64,000 bases of DNA from Agarophyton chilense (Eukaryota; Rhodophyta; Florideophyceae; Gracilariales; Gracilariaceae), in NCBI GenBank assembly GCA_030374765.1, contig JARGXX010000028.1:186001-250000 (forward strand), read 5' to 3'. This document shows, one piece after another, positions 21,875 through 33,416 of this stretch; positions within the stretch are counted from its first letter, which is position 1; every line of letters starts with the position of its first letter. The notes below the pieces were generated by a model. The model worked only from the letters and a program-made list of their open reading frames with translations, had not been told where the DNA came from and ran no database searches. Both the position numbers and the translations under genes were made by a program.

Positions 21875-24004
21875 ATGTCACGACTACCGTCAGAAGCGGA
21901 ACCCGCGATCACGCGGAGCCGTTCCGTCAATGACGTGGTGCCTGCGGACCCTGGAAGGGTTCCCCCGCCGTTACCTCAAGCCGCTCCGAAAGGCAAGAGT
22001 AAGGGGTCGAACTCCTCCAAGAACAACAAGCTACCGCCTAAGGCGTCGAAGAATGGACCCAATTCTGGTGCTGGACCGGCCCCTGCCGTGGATGACCCGG
22101 CTCCTGCCGACGAAAAGGCCCAGAAAAACGAGTTCCACATCGACACCAACTCAAGTGTGAGGCAGCAGATCCGCGTAATGCGGGAAGCGCACAATGCCTT
22201 TGTGGAAGAGTTCAAAGCCCTGCGTTTTAGGTGTGATGGCTCTTCTATGAAGGAAGTGGTTGACGACCTCCGCTTGTTGCGGGCGGACGTCAACACCCTG
22301 TTGGAATGTTTTGGTGGTCCCGCCGCTTACGTGGAAGGTGTCGAGACCCGATTCAATCGTGTTAGCGCCCTTATCCAGACGTTAGAGCAAACCATCTTGA
22401 TGGAAGACGTCCCGGAGAAGCCGGTTGCTGTGTCGCACCAATCGAAACACGAGAGGAAAAGGGACGATACCCGCCGTCGGCGTGGAAAGCGTGTCAGCGA
22501 TGACTCGGACTCGTCGAACTCCTCACGGTCGTCGCGTGGCTCTCACCATTCAAATGGGTCGGACTCGTCAGATTTGTCTTCTGACGATGGCCATCGCAGG
22601 CGTTCATCCCGTTCTAAACGGTCGTCTGCCACCCAAGGTGTGATCCGCGCCCGCGAGAAGGGAAGGAAACACTTCGGGTTGAAGTAGCTGAAATGCACCA
22701 ACCCCCTGTACAAGAAGTTGGTTTATTACCGATACTATCGGCTAGAGAACTCCTCTTTGGATCGCACGCCCCGTGGCACGGGTAGAGTGAAGGATTGCAT
22801 AAAGCGTATGCAACTGTGCCTCAGGAACCAGAGCTTTTCTGGAGAAGACCCCATTTTGGTGTTGGATTTCCTTGCGAGGTTCGTCACCGAAGCTGATATT
22901 CCCGGTATGACCGAAGGACAGGCGTTTATTGCACTCCCGTACTTTATGAAAGGCCTCGCCGAGCATCAATACAACTCTGTAAGAGGTTCGTCTAGAGCCT
23001 CCGAAGGAGGGGTAACCTGCTGGCCAGAAGCAGTACAATACCTCTTGAGGTCCTACGCCACTAATCACGCGATTAAGTCGGCCATTCTCGCTCTTCGCCA
23101 TACGCGCCAGAAGTCTGGAGAAACGGAAACCGAATTCTCGGTGCGCCTGAAAAAGGCTTTCCACCGTAGTGGGAACGTACACTCTGCCGGAGAGCGCTGC
23201 ACCATGTTCATCGATGGACTGGACCCCGCTATCCGAACACTCGTGGCCCGTTACCGGGAAGACCGAAGGAAGACCACGTATCTGGAGTTGGTCCAACACG
23301 CGCAAGCGGAAGGTGACGCTTTAAGAGCTCGTGCCCCCGGACACAGGTTGCCAACCACCAAGGCGTTGGTGATGGAAACGAAGTCGCCATCCCTATCGCT
23401 GGTTGCGATTGAGCGCCCCCAACAGGAGTACGACAACTTACACTTCGCCCGAAGCGATATCCATTCGGTCCCGACAACCGAACTACCGTCTACGACGGAC
23501 GACTCATATGACACGGCCCAGGATGGACCCCTGCTGTACGCAGACTCTCCCCGTGTTCACGGACCTCGCATCCCGTATTCAAACGGTGCGCTCCGACAGA
23601 GTCGCCTTGGATGGAAGGATACCCACCAAGCGGTGAAGTTCACGGATGCTCACTCCGGTTTGCAGCCCTCACGCCCGGGACTCATATGCCACATATGCTA
23701 CGAACACGGTCACATTTCACCGGACTGTATCCTCACCATGAGGGAAGTAGCCCGAGTAATCGGTAATTATGAGGCGTTGACACGAGTGGAAAAGCGGATT
23801 GTTCCGATGACGTCGTATCTTCGAGCGAAGATCGATTTTCCACGGAGTATTCCGGAGGGGAAACCGCGCAATGCGTTGCTTTACCCTGCCGAGCAGGCTC
23901 CCGACCACCGCCCTGTTCCTTCAAACCCCACCGCTGGCGCCCCATTGCTAGTGGTTCAGGATTCTGAGGCCCCGCCCCAGGCGGATGGGACTCAGGAAAA
24001 CTGA
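21875..24004 (+). pseudogene. gag: Chromovirus gag, one nonsense codon
   Basis: ATG at 21875 opens a frame that runs to TGA at 24002-24004, 709 codons, interrupted only by TAG at 22685-22687. The sister element has GAG (Glu) at the matching codon (63185-63187), so a single G to T change broke it. Residues up to about 60 are Pro/Ser/Lys-rich. A coiled-coil-like part and a Ser/Asp/Arg-rich tract (22490-22640) follow. The capsid-like domain is at about 22700-23330 (AVQYLLRSYAT, CTMFIDGLDP). A complete zinc knuckle C-X2-C-X4-H-X4-C lies at 23687-23728. The product would pack element RNA into cytoplasmic particles. The last codons overlap pol in another frame. Confidence 0.9.
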
Positions 24005-27000
24005 TTTCGGGAGTCTCCCCTTCGGGAGAGGCGTCCCCAACAGTGAGTTTGACGACGCCCGAGGCGTCTCCGCCTCGATCCCCGGTCACAATCCTCACGA
24101 GGAAACAGGCCGTCTCAGACGTGAACTCTGAACACTTTGGTGTTCTACGTCGATCGTGGACACGTGTTATTAAGCGCTGGTTCCCGGATAGAGTCTTAGT
24201 AATGGCCAAGCGCAATTACAAGGTGTATGCCGACCTTGGCCTCTCTACCCAGTTTATGGTTCGAGTCCTTACTGTTTTGGACACAGGTGCTGGTCCGAAT
24301 TTCATCGTGGAGTCGCTGCTGCCCCCGCCCTTGCGGTCTCAGATCCGCCTTGGCGTGGCGCCCGACGTTGCGGACGCGAATAACAACCCGTTGTCAACGG
24401 TTGGAACCGTCGCTCTCTTCGTTCGCTTGGGCTCCTTCGTGGTGAAACTCGACTTTATTGTATGCCTGAAATTGGCTGTCCCCATCATCTTGGGATGTGA
24501 CTTCTGGGACAGATTCGTTGACGCCATAAGGCCCCGCTTAAAACGTGTTGAGATGGAAGACGGCTCGTCGGTCCCGATTGTCCGTCGTCCGCTGCGGCGT
24601 GCCTCCAAGAAGCACGTACCGCTCCTTGCCGCGCAGGAACCTCCACCCGCTTCTCCGGAGTCTACCAAGCTCCGCGTGGCTGCGTCTGTCCGAATCCCGC
24701 CAGAGTCCCAAGTATGGGTGCGTGTCACTTCCCGCCAACACGGTTTACGAGTCATTCAGCCTCTCTCATCTCTGTACGATGGATGTCAACTCGCCATGGC
24801 GAATGGAGTCGCGCAGGTTGTCCCAGACAAGCCGTTCACCGTGCTCGTTGCCAATCTGGGCTCCACCCCCCAGTCACAGGTGAAAAACCAAGTTATTGGA
24901 TCGGTAATGCCTCACCCCACCGCGATGGTCCCCACTAGGCTGACCGCTGCCGAAGCCCTCGGTCTCGTTCACTCTAAGGAGGGGGAGGAAGCTGCCGTCC
25001 AATCACCGAATGATTCGGAATCGCAACCTGCCGAAACAGAAAAGAAGCCCGTTCCGACGAGTTACGACCGGGTAGACCCCGTGTAAGAACTCGAGGAACT
25101 CGACCTCGGTCATGTACCGGAGTCACACCGTGAAAGTCTGCGTGAGATGTTACGGGAGTTTACCACAATGTGGGATGGCTCTCTTGGTGAGATAAATACA
25201 ACGGAACACCGGATAGTTTTATTGCCGAACACCCGACCGGTGGCTCAACACCCTTACAGGGCAGTCCCCAAGGCTCGAGAAGAGGAACAGTCCCAAGCGG
25301 ACAAAATGCTCCGAGCTGGAGTGATCGAACCGGCTCAGTCGCCGTGGGCATCCCCAGTGGTACTGGCTCCGAAACCCGATGGGTCCTGGCGCTTTTGCAT
25401 CGAATACCGTCGCTTGAATGATGTTACCGTCAAGGACGTGTATCCGATCCCACGAATGGGTGAGTACATCGACTCTCTCGGCACTGCTACCGTGTTCACG
25501 GCTTTGGACGCCAACTGGGGATATGGGCAGGTTCGCGTTAGGGAGGAGGACCAAGATAAGACTGCGTTTGTCTGTCACTCGGGACTCTACCGTTTCAAAC
25601 GGATGCCTTTTGGTCTAACCAATGCTCTCGCTACCTTTCAGCGTGCTATCGACATTTTGTTGGCCTGCTTTAAGTGGCGTACTTGCCTCGTCTATTTGGA
25701 CGATATCATTGTATTCTCAGACAATCTGGATGACCATCTCACCCATGTCAGGGATATAATGACCACGCCAAATGATGCTGGAATAACCCTCAAACTGAGA
25801 AAATGTGAGTTTTTTACCGATACTGTGAAGTATCTCGGGCACACTATCCGTCCGGGACGTGTAATGATCGAGGAAGCTCGAGTGAGGTCCCTTCGCAAGG
25901 CGAAAGAACCCGCTACCCAGACGGAACTGCGCTCCTTTCTAGGATTGGTCAACGTCTACCGACGGTTTATCCCTAACTTCGCTGACATCGCGGCCCCCTT
26001 GAACGCGCTTCTGCGGAAAGGTCAACCACCTAAACTGGACCCCTTTACGTCCGCCCAGACGGATGCTTTTAACTCCCTTGGGGAGGCTGTCACATCAGCA
26101 CCGATTCTATCGTTACCGAAACCCGGACTACCGTTTCCCGTGGACACGGACTCTAGCGACTACCAGGTAGGCTGTGCGCTCTTTCAAACTACTCCCTAGG
26201 GAGAACGCAAACCCATTGGGTACTGGTCACGCTCGCTCAATGTCCACGAGCGGAACTACTCCGTGTCGGAGAAGGAGTGCCTCGCAGTTGTGTGGGCCCT
26301 CTCTACACTCCGCCCCTACCTCATGGGTGTGCACTTTACCGTTTACACGGATCACTCGTCCCTACGATGGCTCATGACCATCTCGGAGCCGTCAGGTCAC
26401 TTAATGCGTTGGAGACTCCGCCTCGCGGAATATGACTTTGAAGTGATCTACAAGAAGGGCACTCAGAACGCGCAAGCGGACGCGCTCTCGCGGTTACTCA
26501 CTAATGGGGAAGCTCTAGCCGTCGATGAAGAGGATATACCTTGCTTCGTCGTAGGCGATGGAACACCGGGGGACCCGGATTGGTTGCACGATAAATGGAA
26601 CGAAAGCCCGGGATCAGATGTTGATATTGACGCATTGTTCGTCTCGGACGATTCATAGAAACCCCCGCCGGGTAATTTTGTGCCGATATCCCCGGAGGAT
26701 ATGGTCAGAGAACAGCAGGGTGACCCCTTCTGTACGAAGATTTGCACCTGGCTTAATGGCGGTGCACAACTCCCTTTCGAAGTGAACGATCTTGGATACC
26801 TCGTCAGGACGGTGCAGTCATCCCCACAAGTCGTGGTGCCGCATACTCTACAGTCTAGAGTTTTGCATCGATCGCACTATGCGAAACTTGGTGGACACGC
26901 CGGTGGACGGAAGCTTTACCTCACTTTGCGAAGGAATTTCTACTGGCCCGCCATGGCGGTGGATTGCTACGCAACGGTGCGGTTTTGTACCGAATGTGCT

Positions 27001-29748
27001 AAGAATCGGGTGAAACTTCGCAAGTACTCAACGAAGTTGAAACTATTCCCGGCACGGGCTCCTCTCGAGTTTGTCGCCATTGACATCCTCGGTAAGCTCC
27101 TCACCACACGACGTGGACATAAGTTTTTACTCGTTATCACGGATCGTTTCTCAAAACTGGTTCGGACCGTACCTCTACGGAAGATTTCCGGTTTCACGGT
27201 TGCACAAGCATTTGTAACCCATTGGGTATTCGTCTACGGCCCGCCGGTTTATCTTCTATCCGATAACGGAAAACAGTTCGCATCGCGATTCTTCGAGGAC
27301 GTGTGCAGGATTCTTGACATCAAGAACCTGTTCACAACGACCTATCACCCCCAGTGTAATGGGCAAGTGAAGCGCTTTAACCGAACGCTATTAGCGTCTC
27401 TTCGTTCTTACGGGGCCGACCACCCAAATACATGGGATTTATATACCGACGCCTTGACGTTCGCGTACAATACGCAGGTACACCGTACTACGGGCTTGAC
27501 TCCATTCGAACTGGTCTTGTCCCGCCCTCCGCCCGCTGTCGCGTTAGAACCCCAGCCCACGCTGGATGCGTTCCCTTCCGTGAAGGATTATCGCCACAGG
27601 TGGAAAGAGTGGCTTACGAAGCTGATCCCGGTCGCCCGAAGCTCGATGGCTCGTGCCCAAGCCGCTTACAAGCGTGATTTCGACTCTCGCGTACGCGGTA
27701 AGGCCCCGCCAATCAAAGCCGGTGACTTTGTCTTCGTCCGTAAGGAGTACTGGAACCCTGAAAAGGAAAAGAAGCACAAGCTTTCTTCCGTTACGGGCGG
27801 TCCTTACAAGGTCTTTTCGGTGAAAGACGACACCATCGTGGTGGAAATTGTCGACGCTCATGAGCGGATCTCCCGCGACCGCGTTGCACTCGCCCCGCCA
27901 CCGACGTTGGAAGTAACCGAAATGGGTCAACAATCCTTCTCTGAGGATGATGGTGCTCGGCACACAACAGTGGCTCAGCCCACTGCCGTGGTTTCCAGAC
28001 CTTCTGCGTTACCACACCCTACCCGGGGACTCTCTGACTTGCCGATCTTATCGGACCAAGTCCAGAATGGCCTCTCTTCTCTCACGCCACGGCGCGGTGT
28101 CTACCCCCGCCAGTTGGGCGTTTCAACCACTCCCCATGCCGCTCCGTCTCAGGAAGGGGAGGAGGCTCATAAATCTCGTCGAGAGACGGAAACCGCTTCG
28201 TCGCGTCATGACAACCGTGGTGCACGGACTCCTGGACACACCAGCAAGTACAACGGTGATCCGGACGTCCCGTCTACCGACGTGCCATCTCCGCCTTTGC
28301 GCGCTACAGCCGTTGCTGAACCCTATATGGGAAGCGCCACCGCATCTGCGTCTGATCGCACTCCCCACGGGGACTCTACTCGACAGGACGCACCACGTAG
28401 TGGAAACCCTCTCGCCGAAGCGAAACCGAAATCGTCGCAGGATGCTGTTCGCCCTCGCGATACTGGACCGGCTATGCCGTCGAGCGTTGACGCGCAGCCC
28501 GTGGGTCACGGTTCGTCGACACCAGCTACGCTCGAAAACTTAGAGCACGCCCTCGCAGGCCCATCTAGGCCGAATCGATCGGAAGTGGTCCCTCGTACTG
28601 TACGGCAGGACACACCGGCTAAGCCGGGCAAGCACACCGTAGCAGACGGGAGATTCACACCCAGCACGCTTGATGCTGGTTCAGAACCCGCGCGCAGTAG
28701 CGGACGCACTCCGAGTGTCTCGGTTGACCCCGACAGCGTTGTCGAAGGCGCACCGGTCGCCCCGGAGAATGTGCCCGTCAAGGACGGAAGCACCTCGTCG
28801 CCGAGTGAAGTTGAACCCTCGAAAGGGATAGTTTAGGACGAACTCGCTCCCCGCAGGGGTTCCTCGCCGCGCACTTCGCCGCCCGTTGGTGGGGAAGGCA
28901 CGGTTGACCCGGGGTTGCACGCCCGTCGCCGTACTTTGTCGCCCAAGCGAGCAGACATACCGGCAGCGCCGTTGCACTCGCCCTCACGTGAGGAGGCGGA
29001 ACGCAGCACGGCGCGGAGTACTCCCAGCCATCAGCCGGACGTGTCACGTGACCAGACGACACCCGGCTCGGGAGATACGCCAATCAACGCCCAAGGCAGC
29101 TCACCCGGCAAGGCACAACGCCCCGTGATGAAACCGCCTCCCGCGTCAAGTCCAGCACCGTCGCGACGGATTTCACCCCGACGTCTCGCGGAACGCGACC
29201 GCGAAACCCAGCCTTGGGATGAGTCCGCGTTCCCCCGAAGGGTGGCCTCTGCACGAGAACTCTTGGAAAGCATTCCGACCCAAAAACTGGGAGAATTGCC
29301 CCACGGGAAGGCCTCCGGCCGAAGCCGTCGAACTGACGCTCTTCGTCATGACGCCTTGGCGGAAGCAACCCGCCAAGCCGCCAAGGCAACCCGGAACCCA
29401 GTTCATTCCCCTACTCAGGGCATGGAAAGGCAACGCCAACCCATGGTTCCCTCGGGGGAAGGGCACAGTAGCCCACACGCACCTGCGGACGTACCCCGGT
29501 TTGGTCCGGTGACGCGTACACCGCAAGGGCGGGAGGTCTACGAGAAGAAGTTCGTGGTCGACCACATAGTGGAGCACTCATACCATCCGGATGGTTATAT
29601 TCAATACCTCGTCCGTTGGTACGGTTTAGGGCCCGAATGGGATTCGGATGAGCCGATGGAACATCTCCCACGTTCGAAGGTGGTGTCATATCACCGCAGA
29701 ACGCGGACGGGAATCCCGGCATCGGTTGTTAAAGCCCAAGTGGGATAA
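23968..29748 (+). pseudogene. pol: Chromovirus pol (PR-RT-RH-IN-chromodomain), four nonsense codons
   Basis: One frame, -1 relative to gag, runs from after a TGA at 23965 to 29748 with no frameshift but four stops: TAA 25084, TAG 26197, TAG 26656, TAG 28834. Protease: LDTGAGPN near 24277. RT: ALDANWGYGQ, MPFGLTNALATF and VYLDDIIVF (25497-25715). RNaseH: VDTDSSDYQ, KECLAVVWAL, YTDHSSL and QADALSR (26140-26495). Integrase: H-H-C-C zinc region (about 26868-26998), Asp 27082 and Asp 27262, but AAG (Lys) at 27370 where the catalytic Glu belongs (GQVKRFNRT). A Pro/Ser/Thr-rich linker of about 530 residues follows. A chromodomain (YEKKFVVDHIVEHSY...QYLVRWYGL) is at about 29536-29700. Chromodomains steer integration to marked chromatin in this group. 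No frame loss suggests decay by point mutation only. Confidence 0.93.
23995..24037 (+). promoter_or_regulatory. Possible -1 ribosomal frameshift signal
   Basis: GGAAAAC (23995-24001) lies directly before the gag TGA and within the gag/pol overlap. Slippage by -1 here enters the pol frame. After a 7-base spacer comes a predicted two-part stem: GGGA (24009-24012) with TCCC (24034-24037), and TCTCCC (24014-24019) with GGGAGA (24024-24029) around a CTTC loop. The heptamer is not a textbook X-XXY-YYZ, so only the A-site re-pairs perfectly. Confidence 0.45.
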
Positions 29749-29927
29749 CACCCACCTCGGTGGAAGAGAAAAGAGAAGTAGGTTTGCTTGAGAACAGGCT
29801 AGTGAAGGAAGGTTTTGGGTTACACAAGTCACTTGGTTTTTATTCGAAGCTATCGATGGAATACCGAGCACTCGGGATACTACTCTAAGTCACAAGGGAA
29901 AACTCCCCATCGGGATTGCGTGCCCCG
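29749..29927. other. Spacer between pol and antisense ORF tails
   Basis: The two converging frames end 180 bases apart. No further coding sequence was seen. Confidence 0.5.
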
Positions 29928-31877
29928 TCACGGGTTCGGCTCACCGCCCCCGGGTTGGTTACCTCCCTGGAGGCGGGTGATCAAGGCCTCGCGCATCGCG
30001 GCAACATCGCCACTCGCTGCGTTGGTCCCCAGCCCCACCTGTCGCAGGAACTGGGAGATCACGGCCGCTTGACCCGCCGGAGCGGAGCTCGCATCGCCTG
30101 GGGCGGACGCCCCACCACTTGGGAGATTCACCGGTGGAACCGGAGGTGGTCCAGCTACCGCGTACTCCGAGCCAGCCCCCGCGGGGTTATCCAAATCCAC
30201 GTAAGGCGTGGCTGGCGTCCCCGCGTTATAGGGACCTTCCGCTTCGGATCCCTTAACCTCCGCCTTGGCGTACGCTTCCTCGTCGTCGGGTTCGTTGTCC
30301 ACCATTGGATCGTCGCCGTCGTAGACGTGGTATTATTCATCCGCGTCCACGAAACCGATCGGATGCCCCTCAGGGATATGGCGTGGTGCAAACCAGAGTT
30401 CGTTCGCTTCCTCCGCGGTGATTTCGTGCCCTTCCCAAGGGTCAAAGTATACGAAATCACCTCCCAAGGGAGTACGCCTTCCTGGTGACAGGTCCTGACT
30501 CTGGCTACCCACAGTGCGCCCGCTTTGTTCAATCGGAACGGTGGTCCAGTCCAACTGGTCGATGTAATCGAGAAGACCCGCCACTTCTTCGGCGTTGGTT
30601 ACTCCACCAAGTGGGATGCTCAGGTCCAGGCTGCGAATCGCGGACCTCAACCGGAACGGGAGGAACCACAGTCTGTACTGGTCATACACCTCCCAGAGGA
30701 TGAACGCCGCCGCGCAGACTGCCCATTCAGTAATCACCACGGACCACAGTCCGGACTCGGGATCCTCGATGAGGTACGAACCGTTATACGTAATGACTGG
30801 TGGCAGCTTGATGTAACAGCCCCGGCAGGCCTCGAGGTTCGACCACCACGGTGGAATGAGGACATAGCGACCCCGTCGGTCGGCCACGCGAAGGCGTTCG
30901 ATCTCCACGTTCTGATACGGGACCAAATACCCGAATCGGAATCGTGCTCGACGCTCGACGCGGATCAGGGCGAGGAAGTTGGCCCGCGCAAGTCGACGCA
31001 TGTAGCGGAATTCTGCCCGGATAATCGGTCGCGTCCAGCACATGGCCTCTTGCCGTGCTATCGGGATGCCCCTCCACGAGAGTGTTTCCAAACCCGCCAG
31101 GCGGTCGACGTAATCAATCTCACCTTGAGTGCGGTAAAGCCAAATGTCGGTGCCGAGACCATCGGGGATGGGATATTCGAAAGGAGCCCGGCGAAGCCGT
31201 TGGTGGCCAAGAAGGACGAAGGCCGTATGAGCGGAAGCCGAGGTTTCACTACCCCAGCGCGCCACAGCGTGGACCGGAACCGCTACGCGGCGTCGCCAAT
31301 CCAACGAAGTTGTCGCCACGGCCGGAATATCGCCCGGAAGCATCCCGTTTCCATCGGTGTACATCGCTATGAGCGCTTCGTTTAACACCGCAATCGGGTG
31401 GAACCACGGCGCAAGCCAGAGAACGGACCCATGATGCCCAGGATGGCGCCCGAAAAGCATGTCGTATGGCGGCCACCCTCTCGGGGGGAACATTCCGTAC
31501 GGAGCAGCAGCCGCGTTCGCGATAGGAATCTGCGGCGCAGCCGATGACGCACTTTGCGGAAGCGGAACGGACCGGAAGCCTGAGAAGTACCCCGCAGGGA
31601 GACGGTTGGGTTGATTGTTTTGGTTCCTCATCGGTGAGCGAAGAGGCCGGATGACCGGAAGAGGAGACCGGCGAAGCGAAAGACGATGCCGAGGAATCGG
31701 AGGACTGGCACGCAAGGATGCGGTTTCGGTTGAGATGGAACGTTGAGAACGGTTGTTGCCAGGCGACTGGAGTTTTGCCGCACTGCGTTTGTTGGCATCG
31801 GATGAAGTGGATCCCAGCGAGCTGGTTGCACTCTTATGCATTCGTCTCGGCGCGTCGCCTACAATCGCGGATGTCAT
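29928..31877 (-). pseudogene. Antisense ORF in chromovirus 3' region (649 residues, one stop)
   Basis: On the strand opposite gag-pol, ATG at 31875-31877 opens a frame of 514 codons to TAA at 30333-30335. The same frame then continues 135 codons to 29928, so the original was probably about 649 residues with one nonsense change. The ATG is only 24 bases from the 3' LTR, so a transcript would have to start inside that LTR on its reverse strand. Residues 1-110 are Ser/Arg/Pro-rich. The middle is rich in Trp, Tyr and Arg. Residues 377-395 are hydrophobic (TEWAVCAAAFILW) and could span a membrane. The part after the stop is acidic, then Ala/Gly/Pro-rich. No known domain recognised. A shorter + frame (30525-31385) is likely its shadow. 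Extra antisense ORFs are known between pol and 3' LTR in some plant chromoviruses. Confidence 0.7.
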
Positions 31878-31888
31878 ACTCGCGCCTC

Positions 31889-31898
31889 AGGAGGGGGA
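31889..31898 (+). promoter_or_regulatory. Polypurine tract
   Basis: AGGAGGGGGA ends two bases before the 3' LTR start (TGAAGT at 31901), the expected place for plus-strand priming. It also overlies the leader of the antisense ORF. Confidence 0.75.
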
Positions 31899-31900
31899 TA

Positions 31901-32819
31901 TGAAGTGCAACCCTCGTGAGGGCCGTTTTCCAGGGCTTGGTTGTTTTTCCGCCTCGGGCGATACTTGTGAGATCTATGAGTAATACCGCTACTAGCGGGC
32001 TGGCGTAGCCAGGTGTATACGCGTTGTACGCGAAGTGCACCGGCGGCCGTGCGCCGTGGCCCCGATTCGGGTGTGACTTACACACGTGTACCATGGATGG
32101 CCCAGGACAGGTTGGCACAGCATAGCTGGATATTTCTCTATTTATTTAGCTTTATTACACTAGGTTAGGGAGCTCTTTATAGTATTCTACACTATATAGT
32201 GCCGGGGCGATCTCGCCCTGACACTCAGTAAACCTCCACAACCAGGGTTCTTGGCTCTAAGTCTTTTTCCGCTTTCGCGAGTCTTCCACACTCTACGGAG
32301 GTGAAGCCGCGTTACTAACGGTAGACTTATCCACCCTGCGTCAACAGAAGACTCACCGCTGTTAGCGTGTATATCTTTCATACCACTGCCGTGTTCTCGC
32401 CCCAGTATTGGGTTTGCTACATATTTCTTTTGGCTCTCGTGGCCCATGCCCCCGATCGCCCCCACTGGGTGGTCCCCCCTTTATCGCTTACCCACTCTCG
32501 TGGTAGCTCCCCCTTTTTTGTGGTTGGTTATTCGTGCCGCTCGCGCGTGTGCCGCGCGCCGGCTTACCGGGTTTACCGCCACTCCTGTGGGTGCATTACT
32601 CGATCTCAAGACTTGCCCACTCCCGTGGAATACATCTCATACCTGGTCTTCTCCCTTCTAGCATCCCGCACTCTCCCCGCTTGGCGTGCCGGTGAAACTC
32701 GGCCTTACACCCCGACTTAGTCGTGTTCACTCCGGAGAGGCTCCGTCGCCGTGCTACCCTCCCTGGAGGAAGACTCGGACATCTTCGTGTGTTTCCGCCG
32801 CCCTTGGCGTTGCACTACA
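31901..32819 (+). repeat. 3' LTR of chromovirus, 919 bp
   Basis: Starts TGAAGTGCAACC and ends TTGCACTACA. It is about 98% identical to the 5' LTR, with roughly 20 substitutions and one base missing in a T run. Confidence 0.95.
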
Positions 32820-33009
32820 AGAAGATTATTTCAAAATGTTTTTATCTCATTTCATCTATCTGGGCCATTCAGTAACGGAAAAGGCTTTATTACGCAGAAG
32901 TTTATTGTAACATTAAGTCCACAGCGTTACACCCAAGATGGCGCCCACAAATTCCATTCATCACGTTACGTCATTTATCTCTCAAAAGGGCGAGGCGACC
33001 TGTAAAAAA

Positions 33010-33400
33010 TGTTCCTGCAGCTGAAATATTCTCCAAAGGACAAGATATTGATAACGATAGGAAGGTGTGCAGTGCTTGCAACGAATTGATAAATGTCGAG
33101 ATCAAGCTTCTCATTGTGGTTGATTCTAAAGACTTACTTACGCCCTCGTTAATGCAGAAGACCTTTGTTGATAAGTTGATAAGAGGTGACGTAAGCAGCA
33201 TACGCTTCGAGTTTTAAACTGGCAACGTGGAGTCAATCTCGTGAATCTCCGGCATTATCAACCTTGCCGCTTTTCTCACCAAGAAGGGCAGCTGCTTAAC
33301 TGAAGCACTGAAGCTTACGTTGTACTCTGGCTGACTAAGCAATGACTTCGAAGCCGCAACTGAGACAAAGAGCTCTGAGATGTACTTTGGCTAGGAGAAA
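33010..33400 (+). mobile_element. Ty1/copia RNaseH relic, copy 1
   Basis: The frame reads IKLLIVVDSKDLLTPS, FVDKLIRGDVSSIRFEF and LTKKGSCLTEALKLTLYSG, the C-terminal part of copia RNaseH (VDSKDL holds a catalytic Asp). It contains stops. A second version of the same domain is at 33700-34040. Confidence 0.7.
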
Positions 33401-33416
33401 GGAAAATAAATATGAA

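Larger units (their letters stand above)
20795..32819 (+). mobile_element. Full-length Ty3/gypsy chromovirus with antisense ORF
   Basis: 12,025-bp LTR retrotransposon: LTR 20795-21714, putative PBS, gag 21875-24004, pol in the -1 frame 23968-29748 (protease, RT, RNaseH, integrase, long linker, chromodomain), an opposite-strand ORF 29928-31877, a polypurine tract and LTR 31901-32819. The LTRs differ at about 20 bases plus one indel (near 2%). Order PR-RT-RH-IN with a C-terminal chromodomain defines the chromovirus group. No target duplication: flanks are AGCGC on the left and AGAAG on the right. Stops at 22685, 25084, 26197, 26656 and 28834 and an integrase Glu to Lys change make it non-autonomous. 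Confidence 0.95.

Noticed and set aside
22742-23305. A 187-codon - strand frame opposite gag
   Set aside because: The gag capsid domain on the + strand is conserved between two elements. The reverse frame is a shadow.
24258-24275. GGTTCGAGTCC considered as a tRNA T-arm
   Set aside because: It lies within pol, and no acceptor or anticodon arms can be folded around it.
30525-31385. A 286-codon + strand frame inside the chromovirus 3' region
   Set aside because: It lies wholly within the longer antisense frame and has no domain. More likely a shadow, although only conservation can settle it.
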